From Gemmatimonadota bacterium (lineage in GTDB: Bacteria > JAAXHH01): DNA of 64,000 nt. Below the pieces are notes generated by a model. It ran no database searches and was not told the DNA's origin. It saw nothing but the letters and a program-made list of their open reading frames with translations. Every line of letters starts with the position of its first letter. Within the stretch, counting starts at the first letter, position 1. Location of the stretch: assembly GCA_026702745.1 (NCBI GenBank), contig JAPPBT010000065.1, positions 1-64,000 of the forward strand, in the 5' to 3' direction. Shown here piece after piece: positions 1-7,973 of the stretch. The position numbers and the translations under genes are program-made.

Positions 1-542
1 CCCTGTGCGGGGTCCGCGTCGCCGCGGTAGGCTGCGCCACGGCCGGCGCGCTGCGAAGTCGCGGGATCGAAGCGGATGATAAACCGGAAGTCTTCCGGGC
101 TGAAAAGCTCGTGGAAGCCCTGGCCTGGGGCCGCGATCTGCCGAACGCGCGGATCCTCTTCCCCGCGGCGGACATCGCGGGTCCCGCCGTAGAGGAGGGA
201 CTGACCGCCGCCGGCGCGTCCGTGACCCGGGTGACGGTCTACCGCACGGTCCTTGCAGCGGGCATGCCGGGCGACATAGCGTCCATGCTGGAAGACGGGA
301 AGATCCATCTGGCCGTGTTCGCCAGTTCGTCGGCCGTGTCGGCGTTCGCGAAGACCGCGGGGCCGGACGGCCCGCAACGCTGGACCCGTGGCGTACGCAT
401 CGCGTGTATCGGTCCATCGACGGCGCAAACCGCCGCGGAGGCGGGCCTGTCCGTGGATATCATACCCAACCAGGCGACGGTCCCCGCGCTCGTGGACGCG
501 ATCGTGCGTGACCGGCTGGCCGCGGGGGAGCGACTCGAATAA
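1..542 (+). CDS. hemD: Uroporphyrinogen-III synthase, C-terminal part (5' end outside window)
   Basis: Open from the left edge (reading frame begins at base 3) to TAA at 540-542. About 179 residues are visible; the whole family is about 250, so the N-terminal domain is missing. The visible part begins with the end of one Rossmann-like lobe (GVRVAAVGCATAGALRSRG) and continues with the second (ARILFPAAD, VTVYRTVL, HLAVFASSSAVSAF, ACIGPSTAQTA). The enzyme cyclises hydroxymethylbilane to uroporphyrinogen III in the cytoplasm. hemB and hemL downstream support the call. The last codons and stop lie inside a 43-bp tandem duplication, so a frameshifted copy of the C-terminus follows the stop. Confidence 0.88.
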   Translation, partial: LCGVRVAAVGCATAGALRSRGIEADDKPEVFRAEKLVEALAWGRDLPNARILFPAADIAGPAVEEGLTAAGASVTRVTVYRTVLAAGMPGDIASMLEDGKIHLAVFASSSAVSAFAKTAGPDGPQRWTRGVRIACIGPSTAQTAAEAGLSVDIIPNQATVPALVDAIVRDRLAAGERLE

Positions 543-575
543 CATCGTGCGCGACCGGCTGGCCGCGGGGGAGCG
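501..575 (+). repeat. 43-bp tandem duplication of the hemD 3' end
   Basis: Bases 501-532 recur at 544-575 with 31 of 32 identical. The first copy runs through the hemD TAA at 540-542. The second copy lies in another frame and ends in two consecutive TAA codons (582-587). Both copies encode IVRDRLAAGER in their own frame. Confidence 0.9.
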
Positions 576-658
576 GCCCGCGTAATAACGATTGCCCTGA
601 AATGACGCCCCGGTATATATTTGTCCGGCGTGAGTTCGGTTAACAAAAAGCAATTACT

Positions 659-1279
659 ATGCCTTTCTGTCCGGAATGCGAATGCGAATACGCCCAGGGG
701 GTCGAGCAGTGCCCTATCTGCGCGTCACCCCTGGTCGAAACGTTGAACGAGGCGTCGACCTGGGTCTGCGATGAGTGCAAAGAGGAGATCCCGGGAGATG
801 CGCGGTTTTGCCCGGTCTGCGGGACGGCCTTCGTCGACGACCTGCGCTGCCTGACCCAACCGGACCAGCCCGCCCACGGACGATGCGTCGTCTGCGGACA
901 GCACGTATGCGGAGACTGCGGCATCCGCCGGCAGGGCCGGTATTTCTGTGAAAGACACGGGCTGGAAGAGGAATCTCCGGTCGAGGAAGAGATCCTCTAC
1001 CGGGCCGAAGACCGGGAAGCGCTGAACTACCGGCGCTACCTTGCGCAGCAGGGCGTGGATTGCCGGGTGTTCTCGGCCGAACAGGACGCCGGCCTCCTCC
1101 TGGACACGCGATCGGTCGACGAGGCCAGAATCATCGTGCCTTCGAAACACCGGGCGCCGGTGCGGGATTGGATGGTTTCACGGTCCATCGACACCGGGCA
1201 TGTCCTGTTCCAGTGTGAACGCTGCAGCGCCCTGAACGGATTCGACGGCGGTGGTTGCGCCAACTGCGGCGGGTCCTGA
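659..1279 (+). CDS. Multi-zinc-ribbon protein with DUF2007-like C-terminal region
   Basis: 206 residues, cytoplasmic, no signal peptide. The N-terminus carries two zinc ribbons (CPECECEYAQGVEQCPIC; CDECKEEIPGDARFCPVC). A B-box-like cysteine/histidine stretch follows (CVVCGQHVCGDCGIR, then CERH). A middle segment of about 60 residues (YRAEDREALNYRRYLAQQG...VPSKHRAPVRDWM) resembles the DUF2007 'putative signal transducing' fold, and the C-terminus ends in another ribbon (CERCSALNGF...CANC). Function is unknown; protein or nucleic-acid binding is likely from the ribbons. It sits between hemD and hemB in the same direction, but no link with haem synthesis can be shown. No strong Shine-Dalgarno precedes the ATG. 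Confidence 0.7.
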   Translation: MPFCPECECEYAQGVEQCPICASPLVETLNEASTWVCDECKEEIPGDARFCPVCGTAFVDDLRCLTQPDQPAHGRCVVCGQHVCGDCGIRRQGRYFCERHGLEEESPVEEEILYRAEDREALNYRRYLAQQGVDCRVFSAEQDAGLLLDTRSVDEARIIVPSKHRAPVRDWMVSRSIDTGHVLFQCERCSALNGFDGGGCANCGGS

Positions 1280-1319
1280 CACCCCCATAACGGGCTACGA
1301 CAGCTAACCGAGAAACCTG

Positions 1320-2297
1320 ATGGCATTTCCCGTACACAGACTGCGACGATTGCGCCGCACCGAAAGTCTGCGCAGGATGGTCGGCGAGACCCGGCTTTCC
1401 GTGGACGACCTGATCTACCCCCTGTTTATATGCCCGGGAGAAGGTGTCCGGGCTCCGGTGGATTCCATGCCCGGCGTGGAGCGGCTGTCGGTGGACCAGG
1501 GCGCGGAGGTCTGCCGCGAAGTCTCGGACCTGGGCATACCGGCCGTCATGCTCTTCGGCATCCCGGAACACAAGGACGCCTACGGTGGCGGCGCTTACGC
1601 GGACGACGGCATTGTCCAAAGGGCCATCCGCGCGATCAAGCAGGCGGCGCCGGGACTCACCGTCATCGGCGACGTGTGCCTCTGCGAGTACACCGATCAC
1701 GGCCACTGCGGTGTCATCAAAGAAGACGACGTGGCGAACGACCCCACCCTTCGGCTGCTCGTCCGGACCGCGCTTTCGCAGGCGAAGGCCGGCGCCGACC
1801 TGGTCGCGCCGTCGGACATGATGGACGGCCGCGTGGGTGCGATACGGGAGGCCCTCGACGGCGAGCAGCTCACACACATCCCGATCATGGCCTATTCCGC
1901 CAAGTACGCTTCGGCCTACTACGGGCCCTTTCGCGACGCCGCGGACTCGGTCCCGCAGTTCGGCGACCGCCGTTCCTACCAGATGGACCCGGCGAACTCC
2001 AACGAGGCGCTCCGGGAAGTGGAGCTGGATCTCGAGGAAGGCGCCGATATCGTCATGGTCAAGCCGGCCCTGGCCTATCTCGACGTGATACACCGGGTGA
2101 AATCGACCTTTGAAGTGCCGGTGGCCGCCTACAACGTGAGCGGGGAATACGCCATGATCAAGGCGGCGGGACAGATGGGATGGATCGATGAAGAACAGGT
2201 CGTTTTGGAGTCGCTGACCGCCATAAAGCGCGCAGGCGCCGACATGATCCTCACCTACTTCGCGCGGGAGGTCGCGCGCGGACTCCAATCCGAATAA
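1320..2297 (+). CDS. hemB: Porphobilinogen synthase (delta-aminolevulinic acid dehydratase), zinc type
   Basis: 325 residues, full length for the family. It condenses two 5-aminolevulinate molecules to porphobilinogen in the cytoplasm. Schiff-base lysines are visible at K195 ([17 protein letters not shown]) and K248 ([12 protein letters not shown]). The zinc ligands are present as C120, C122 and C130 in [12 protein letters not shown], which marks the zinc-dependent rather than the magnesium-only type. The C-terminal substrate motif [12 protein letters not shown] is intact. It is followed after 32 bases by hemL, with hemD upstream, so this is a haem/tetrapyrrole operon. Its stop codon is the first unit of a 9-bp repeat that fills the whole hemB-hemL spacer. 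Confidence 0.97.
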   Translation: MAFPVHRLRRLRRTESLRRMVGETRLSVDDLIYPLFICPGEGVRAPVDSMPGVERLSVDQGAEVCREVSDLGIPAVMLFGIPEHKDAYGGGAYADDGIVQRAIRAIKQAAPGLTVIGDVCLCEYTDHGHCGVIKEDDVANDPTLRLLVRTALSQAKAGADLVAPSDMMDGRVGAIREALDGEQLTHIPIMAYSAKYASAYYGPFRDAADSVPQFGDRRSYQMDPANSNEALREVELDLEEGADIVMVKPALAYLDVIHRVKSTFEVPVAAYNVSGEYAMIKAAGQMGWIDEEQVVLESLTAIKRAGADMILTYFAREVARGLQSE

Positions 2298-2337
2298 GCC
2301 GAACGAACCGAACGAACCGAAAGGACCGAATGAACCG
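2290..2337 (+). repeat. 9-bp tandem repeat joining hemB stop to hemL start
   Basis: Five consecutive 9-mers of the form CCGAANNAN run from 2290 to 2334, followed by CCG: CCGAATAAG, CCGAACGAA (twice), CCGAAAGGA, CCGAATGAA. The first holds the hemB TAA and the fifth holds the hemL ATG (2330-2332). The fourth unit contains AAAGGA, the only Shine-Dalgarno-like sequence before hemL. Confidence 0.9.
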
Positions 2338-3619
2338 TTCCCGATCCAGCACGCTCTTCGACCAGGCGCAGCGATCCATGCCCGGCGGGGTGAACAGCCC
2401 CGTGCGCAATTTCGGCCGGGTCGGCGGCCGGCCCGTCTTCATGGAACGGGGCGCGGGGTCGAGGGTCTACGACGTGGACGGTAACGCGTACATCGACTAC
2501 CTGGGATCCTGGGGACCGCTGATCCTGGGCCACGGCCATCCCGCCGTGGTCGAAGCCCTGAAGACTGCCTGCGAGCGCGGCACGAGTTTCGGCACGCCCA
2601 CGGAAGCCGAGATCGGGCTGGCGGAACTGGTTAAGACCGCATTCCCGTCTATCGAACTGATTCGCATGGTCAACTCCGGCACGGAAGCGACCATGAGCGC
2701 CCTGCGCGTGGCTCGCGGATACACGGGACGCGACCTGGCGGTCAAGTTCGAGGCGGGGTATCATGGCCACGGAGACAGCTTTCTCATCCAGGCCGGGTCG
2801 GGCGCCGCCACGTTCGGCATCCCCGACAGCCCCGGCGTGCCCGCGGACCTGGCGAAGATGACCCTAAACCTTCCGTACAACGACATCGGGGCCGTCCGGA
2901 CCGCCCTGTCGGAGCGGGGCGACGACATCGCCTGCGTGATCGTCGAGCCCGTCGCCGGCAACATGGGCATGATCCCGCCGGCCGAGGGCTTTCTCGAAAC
3001 CATCCGGGAAGAAACGAAAAGGCGGGGCATCATCCTGATTTTCGACGAGATTATCACCGGATTCAGGATTGCTTTCGGCGGCGCGCAGGAACGGTTCGGC
3101 ATCACGGCCGACATGACCTGCCTGGGCAAGATCATCGGCGGGGGCCTCCCCGTCGGCGCCTACGGCGGGCGCAGGGAGATCATGGAAACCGTGGCGCCCG
3201 TCGGTGCGGTATACCAGGCCGGCACGCTCTCGGGCAACCCGCTGGCCATGACCGCGGGGTATGAGACGGTGCGGCAGCTCCAGGAACCCGGGGTCTACGA
3301 ACGGCTCGAAAACCTGGCTTCCCGGCTCGGCGACGGCCTCCGCGCCGCGGCGGCAGAGGCCCGTGTTCCCGCGTACTTGACGCGCGTCGGATCCATGATG
3401 TGTACCTTCTTCACCGACCAGCCCGTCGATGACTTCGATGCCGCCTCCACTTCGGACGCGGATACGTACGGACGGTACTTCTGGAACATGCTGGACCGGG
3501 GCGTCTACCTGGCACCTTCGCGCCTCGAAACAGGCTTTGTGTCCCTGGCCCACACCGAAGAGGACATCGACCGGACCCTCGAAGCGGCCCGGGAGAGCAT
3601 GAATCATTTGTATTCGTAG
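2330..3619 (+). CDS. hemL: Glutamate-1-semialdehyde 2,1-aminomutase
   Basis: 429 residues, usual length. A PLP-dependent class III aminotransferase fold that converts glutamate-1-semialdehyde to 5-aminolevulinate, the substrate of HemB next door, which implies the C5 route from glutamyl-tRNA. Visible marks are the N-terminal GGVNSPVRNFG, MVNSGTEATMSALRVARG (PLP phosphate contact), the aspartate of IFDEIITGFR and the PLP lysine K267 in LGKIIGGGLPVGAYGG. The start at 2330 is supported by AAAGGA four bases upstream, which lies inside the 9-bp repeat tract. An AT-rich stretch after the stop marks the end of the cluster. Confidence 0.97.
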   Translation: MNRSRSSTLFDQAQRSMPGGVNSPVRNFGRVGGRPVFMERGAGSRVYDVDGNAYIDYLGSWGPLILGHGHPAVVEALKTACERGTSFGTPTEAEIGLAELVKTAFPSIELIRMVNSGTEATMSALRVARGYTGRDLAVKFEAGYHGHGDSFLIQAGSGAATFGIPDSPGVPADLAKMTLNLPYNDIGAVRTALSERGDDIACVIVEPVAGNMGMIPPAEGFLETIREETKRRGIILIFDEIITGFRIAFGGAQERFGITADMTCLGKIIGGGLPVGAYGGRREIMETVAPVGAVYQAGTLSGNPLAMTAGYETVRQLQEPGVYERLENLASRLGDGLRAAAAEARVPAYLTRVGSMMCTFFTDQPVDDFDAASTSDADTYGRYFWNMLDRGVYLAPSRLETGFVSLAHTEEDIDRTLEAARESMNHLYS

Positions 3620-3734
3620 ATTATTTAAGACATATACAGTTATAAACATAGACTATCCTAATCCAATCCATTAAGATCACGTGCGGATGATTCACACGAA
3701 CCGCATTATCGTCCATATCCGAGAGGAGTCCATC

Positions 3735-5300
3735 GTGATTCGCCCATATAGCCGTGCGTTCGTCATGATCACGGCTTCCATTTACTTCATGATCCTTGCA
3801 GGATGCGGCGGCGGGGACAGCAGCCCGACGAGCCCCACGCCGTCCACGCCGACACCCCCGGCGCCGCCCCCGACACCCGTGGCGACGAGCCTCACCGTCA
3901 CGCCTTCTTCCCACACGCTCGCGACAATCGGCGCGACCGTGCAGCTGTCAGCTACGGTGAGGGACCAGAACAACAACCCCATGTCCGGCCAGACCGTGAC
4001 CTGGACGAGCAGCAACACCGGTGTGGCGACGGTCAGCGGTAATGGACTGGTGACGGCGGTGAGCAATGGTACGACCCAGATTACGGCGCGTTCCGGAAAC
4101 GCGTCGGGCACCTCGAACATCACGGTGGCCGAACCGGTGCCGACCCGGATCGCGGTAACGCCCTCCTCGCATACGCTGGAGGAGATCGGAGAAACGGTAC
4201 AACTCAGGGCGACGGTACGAGATCAGCGGAACAACGCCATGTCCGGCCAGACCATCACCTGGTCGAGCGGGGACGAAGCCGTGGCGACCGTGGACGGCAA
4301 CGGCCTTGTGACCGCGGTGAGCGACGGCATGGCGGAGATCACGGCCAAATCCGGCAACCTGTCTGCCAATGCGACCATAACCGTCGCGAGTCCGGTGCCG
4401 ACAACTGTAACGATCGAGCCTGCGGCACACACGTTCGAGGCGATCGGGGACACCTTGCAGCTCGCGGCCGTCGTGCTGGACCAGCGCGAGAACGCGATGA
4501 TGGACGTGACCGTGACCTGGTCGAGCGGAGACGAAGCCGTGGCGACCGTGGACGAGAACGGCCTGGTCACCGCGGTGGATAACGGCATGGCGGAGATCAC
4601 GGCCGAGGCCGGAGACGCCATGGGTACCGCGGCGATCACCGTCTCCCAGGTTCCGGCGAACATCAGCATCGAGGTTGACGCCGAAGCCACCACCCTGACC
4701 GAGATCGGACAGACCCTGCAGCTCATGGTCTCCGTCAGCGACGCGAACGAAGAACCGATCTCCGAACCATCCGTCACTTGGATGAGCAGTGACGAAGCCG
4801 TGGTTACCGTGGACGAGGATGGACTGGTGGAAGCGGTGGGTAACGGCATGGCTGATGTCATGGCAGCGTCAGGTGATGTATCGGATATGGTGAGCATTAC
4901 GGTGATGGATCCGGATGCAGTCGAAGAAGGGGATGACGAAGAAGAGGTTCCTGATGAAGAAGTCGACGAGATCGTCTATGAACCGTGGGTTGGCGTGAAG
5001 GTATATCGCGGCCGATTGGAGTTCACGGTACCAGGGCTGGGTACCTTGCCTCTGACGGGGTGTTCTCCAACCCTGAATGGCTTTTCGTTTGGAGGTACGA
5101 CTATTACCGTCCATTACTCCATATGGCAGCGAAGAGACGATATGAACAGTCCATGGGAAGACATCGAGGACACAAGGGAGACTTTCAAGGCTTGTGCATA
5201 CGATTCAGATATCCCTGGTGAGTACAGACTGGTTGGTGAGGTGACGCTCGACGGCGTAACGAGTTTACGCGCCAGCGAAAACACGTTCGTCGTTCCCTGA
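3735..5300 (+). CDS. Lipoprotein with four bacterial Ig-like (BIG2) domains
   Basis: 521 residues from a GTG preceded by GAGAGGAG. An earlier in-frame GTG at 3681 has no ribosome site and would bury the signal peptide. The signal peptide ends in the lipobox LAGC (ITASIYFMILAGC), so the protein is lipid-anchored. A Ser/Pro/Thr linker (about residues 30-50) leads to four BIG2 repeats of about 85 residues, each with a W(T/S)SS(D/N)-type strand and VATV..NGLVTAV..G.A.ITA. An acidic spacer and a unique C-terminal domain of about 110 residues with two cysteines follow. The role is probably cell-surface adhesion or matrix; the repeats bind nothing that can be named from sequence. Confidence 0.85.
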   Translation: MIRPYSRAFVMITASIYFMILAGCGGGDSSPTSPTPSTPTPPAPPPTPVATSLTVTPSSHTLATIGATVQLSATVRDQNNNPMSGQTVTWTSSNTGVATVSGNGLVTAVSNGTTQITARSGNASGTSNITVAEPVPTRIAVTPSSHTLEEIGETVQLRATVRDQRNNAMSGQTITWSSGDEAVATVDGNGLVTAVSDGMAEITAKSGNLSANATITVASPVPTTVTIEPAAHTFEAIGDTLQLAAVVLDQRENAMMDVTVTWSSGDEAVATVDENGLVTAVDNGMAEITAEAGDAMGTAAITVSQVPANISIEVDAEATTLTEIGQTLQLMVSVSDANEEPISEPSVTWMSSDEAVVTVDEDGLVEAVGNGMADVMAASGDVSDMVSITVMDPDAVEEGDDEEEVPDEEVDEIVYEPWVGVKVYRGRLEFTVPGLGTLPLTGCSPTLNGFSFGGTTITVHYSIWQRRDDMNSPWEDIEDTRETFKACAYDSDIPGEYRLVGEVTLDGVTSLRASENTFVVP

Positions 5301-5366
5301 TCGCCACGAACGCGTATCAGCGTATCGGAAGTTCTGAATCGTAACAGTTACCAACATGCAACCTTC

Positions 5367-5404
5367 AAGGGGATCGGCGGGTCGAAACCGTAGATCCCCT
5401 TTTT
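5367..5404 (+). terminator. Rho-independent terminator after the Ig-like lipoprotein
   Basis: A 9-bp perfect stem AAGGGGATC (5367-5375) / GATCCCCTT (5393-5401) with a 17-base loop is followed directly by further T residues. It lies 66 bases after the lipoprotein stop and before the FtsX-type gene. Confidence 0.8.
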
Positions 5405-5479
5405 CATCCCACCGGGAATGTGGTCCCCCTGGTGAGTGATTACAGTATGCGGCCGTGAGACCCGGGAGTGGGTGTGGCC

Positions 5480-7861
5480 ATGCTGAAAAACCATCTTGTC
5501 ATCGCGCTGCGGCATCTCTTCGCCAACAAGGGCTACTTCCTCATCAACACGCTGGGTCTTTCCACCGGCATCGCCTGCAGCCTGCTCGTATTCCTCTTCG
5601 TACGCCAGGAGTGGACCTTCGATACCTTTCACGAGAAAGCGGACCGGATTTACCGTGTGAACGTGTCTGGGCAGGGATTCGACGGCACGCCTTTCCGCAC
5701 CGCGATTACACCGATTCCGCTCGCACCGGCGCTGAAACGCCAGTTCCCCGGGGTGGTCGAAACGGTCAGGATTCGACAGTTCGGGGGTGGTTTGGTGGTG
5801 CGTGTCGGGGACGACACCTTCAGGGAAGATCGCATGCTAACCTGCGATCCCTCGTTCTTCCAGGTGTTTTCGTTTCCGCTTATCGAAGGAGATCCCGAAA
5901 CCGTATTCGCCGACTTCAACGCCCTGGTGATCAGTCGGTCCATTGCGGAGAAGTACTTTGGCGGGGAAAGCGCACTGGACCGGCAACTCACGATCAGGGA
6001 TGATCCGTTTACCGTGACCGGCGTGACGGAGGACAACCCGGGCAATTCCAGTATTCAGTTCGATTTCCTGCTTCCCTTCGAGCGGACGATCGGCATGAAC
6101 CCCTTTCTCGCCGATGCCGTTGACAGCTGGAACTACTCGGTCACTTCCACGTACGCGGAATTGTCGGATCCTCAACAGGCCGATCTGCTCACGGAGCAGT
6201 TTCCCGATTTCTCCAGGGCCCATTTCTCGGGGCAGATGTCCAGGATGCTGGAAATCCAGGCGCTCACGGACACCCACCTGGACCCGGGCGTAGGGAACGG
6301 CCTGGGTACCGCCAGCGATCCGAACAGGTCCTACATACTGATCAGCGTCGCGCTGCTCGTCCTTTTCATAGCGTGCGTCAACTTCACGAACCTGGCCATA
6401 TGCCGTTCCTCGACCCGCGCGAAGGAGGTCGGTCTCCGCAAGGTGTTCGGCGCGCAGCAGTCGCAGATCGCGGGGCAGCACCTGGGCGAATCGCTGGTGC
6501 TGAGTTGCTTCGCCCTCGTGCTCGGGGTGATCCTGGCCCATCTCTTCCTGCCTATCTTCAACTCGTTGGCGGGGTGTTCACTCGTCCTCGACTACCTTTC
6601 CAGCGGTTCCACGCTGGCCGCACTCCTGGCGTTCACCTTGCTGGTCGCATTCGTATCCGGCAGCTACCCGTCCCTGGTCCTTTCCAGGTTCAATCCGGTC
6701 GCCATCTTCCAGCGGCGGATCCAGGTCGGCGGGCCGAATCTGCTCATCCGGGGCCTCATGGTCGTGCAGTTCGGACTGTCCGCGGCACTCGTCGTCTCCA
6801 TTCTGGTCATGACGCGGCAGCTGGATTTCGCCCGGACCGGGGACCTTGGATACAACGCCGAGAACATCGTCGTAATCGAGAAAGACCAGGATTCCGGCAG
6901 CCTGGATGTTTTCAGGAATAGGGTGAAATCCTACGAGGGCGTGCTGGACGTGACCGGAGTATCAAACTCCTTCGGTCCGAACCGGGGACTGGCCCAGGCC
7001 GCGTATGCCGACACGGCCGGTAACCGGTTGGAAGCGTTCATGTATACCGTGGACTACGACTACGTGAAGACCCTGGAACTCAACCTCGTCTCCGGTCGCG
7101 ATTTCTCGAGGGAGTTCGGGGGTGACGAATCGGGATCATGCATCATCAACGAGGCCGCGGCCAGGTCGATGGGATGGGAAGATCCTGTGGGCCGCACGCT
7201 GCCGCACGGCGTCACGGTCGTCGGCGTGGTGGAAGACTACCATTACCGGTCCATGCACCACGAGATCGAACCCGTCATACTCACCCTGAATCCGGTGGTG
7301 TTCGGGGATGATGATATGGATCGGATCAATTTTTTCATGGTGCGCGTCAGCGAGCGGGGCCTGCCCGCCACGCTGGATCTGCTGAGAGAAGCATGGGCCG
7401 AAGTGGCGCCGGGATCGCCCTTCGGGTACTTCTTCCTGGATGACGACCTTGCCCGTTTCTACGTGGAAGAGACCAACCTGGCGCGGATCTTTACCTATTC
7501 GGCGGTCTTCGCCCTGCTGATCGCCTGCCTGGGTGTATACGGCCTGGTTTCCCTGGAGGTCGTCCGACGTACACGGGAGGTCGGCATCCGCAAGGTGATG
7601 GGCGCCGCCGTATCGGACATCATGGGCCTGCTGTCGAAACAGTTCGTCTTTCTCGTCCTCATCGCGAACGTACTCGCCTGGCCGGCGGCCTGGTGGCTCA
7701 TGAACCAATGGCTGGCCGACTTCGCCTACCGCGCCGAGTTCGGCGTGGGGCCGTTTATCCTGGCAGGTCTCGCGGTACTGGCCATTACCCTGGTCACCGT
7801 CAGCCTGCAGACCTTCCGAAGCGCCCTGATCAATCCGGCGGACACCCTGCGCCGCGAGTAG
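5480..7861 (+). CDS. FtsX/MacB-type ABC transporter permease, double-module
   Basis: 793 residues from ATG 5480; in-frame GTGs at 5468 and 5474 are alternatives, GGGAG at 5464 being nearer those. It opens with LKNHLVIALRHLFANKGY and a first membrane segment, the usual start of this group. A periplasmic MacB-like domain follows (about residues 50-280). Then come three membrane segments with the FtsX motif RSSTRAKEVGLRKVFGA, a second module with its own leading membrane segment and periplasmic domain, and a second three-segment FtsX motif (VVRRTREVGIRKVMGA). These permeases extrude peptides, lipids or drugs, or work as mechanotransmitters with a separate ATPase. No ATPase or membrane-fusion partner is adjacent, so the substrate cannot be assigned. 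Confidence 0.88.
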   Translation: MLKNHLVIALRHLFANKGYFLINTLGLSTGIACSLLVFLFVRQEWTFDTFHEKADRIYRVNVSGQGFDGTPFRTAITPIPLAPALKRQFPGVVETVRIRQFGGGLVVRVGDDTFREDRMLTCDPSFFQVFSFPLIEGDPETVFADFNALVISRSIAEKYFGGESALDRQLTIRDDPFTVTGVTEDNPGNSSIQFDFLLPFERTIGMNPFLADAVDSWNYSVTSTYAELSDPQQADLLTEQFPDFSRAHFSGQMSRMLEIQALTDTHLDPGVGNGLGTASDPNRSYILISVALLVLFIACVNFTNLAICRSSTRAKEVGLRKVFGAQQSQIAGQHLGESLVLSCFALVLGVILAHLFLPIFNSLAGCSLVLDYLSSGSTLAALLAFTLLVAFVSGSYPSLVLSRFNPVAIFQRRIQVGGPNLLIRGLMVVQFGLSAALVVSILVMTRQLDFARTGDLGYNAENIVVIEKDQDSGSLDVFRNRVKSYEGVLDVTGVSNSFGPNRGLAQAAYADTAGNRLEAFMYTVDYDYVKTLELNLVSGRDFSREFGGDESGSCIINEAAARSMGWEDPVGRTLPHGVTVVGVVEDYHYRSMHHEIEPVILTLNPVVFGDDDMDRINFFMVRVSERGLPATLDLLREAWAEVAPGSPFGYFFLDDDLARFYVEETNLARIFTYSAVFALLIACLGVYGLVSLEVVRRTREVGIRKVMGAAVSDIMGLLSKQFVFLVLIANVLAWPAAWWLMNQWLADFAYRAEFGVGPFILAGLAVLAITLVTVSLQTFRSALINPADTLRRE

Positions 7862-7973
7862 ACGGTTTTTGTTGACCGCCTCTGCGACAGTCTGTACGTT
7901 TCCAGCATACCGTAAAACAACGATGGAGTTTCCGACCTCAGGCAGCAGTGCCCGCCCATTACACCACTTTCCC

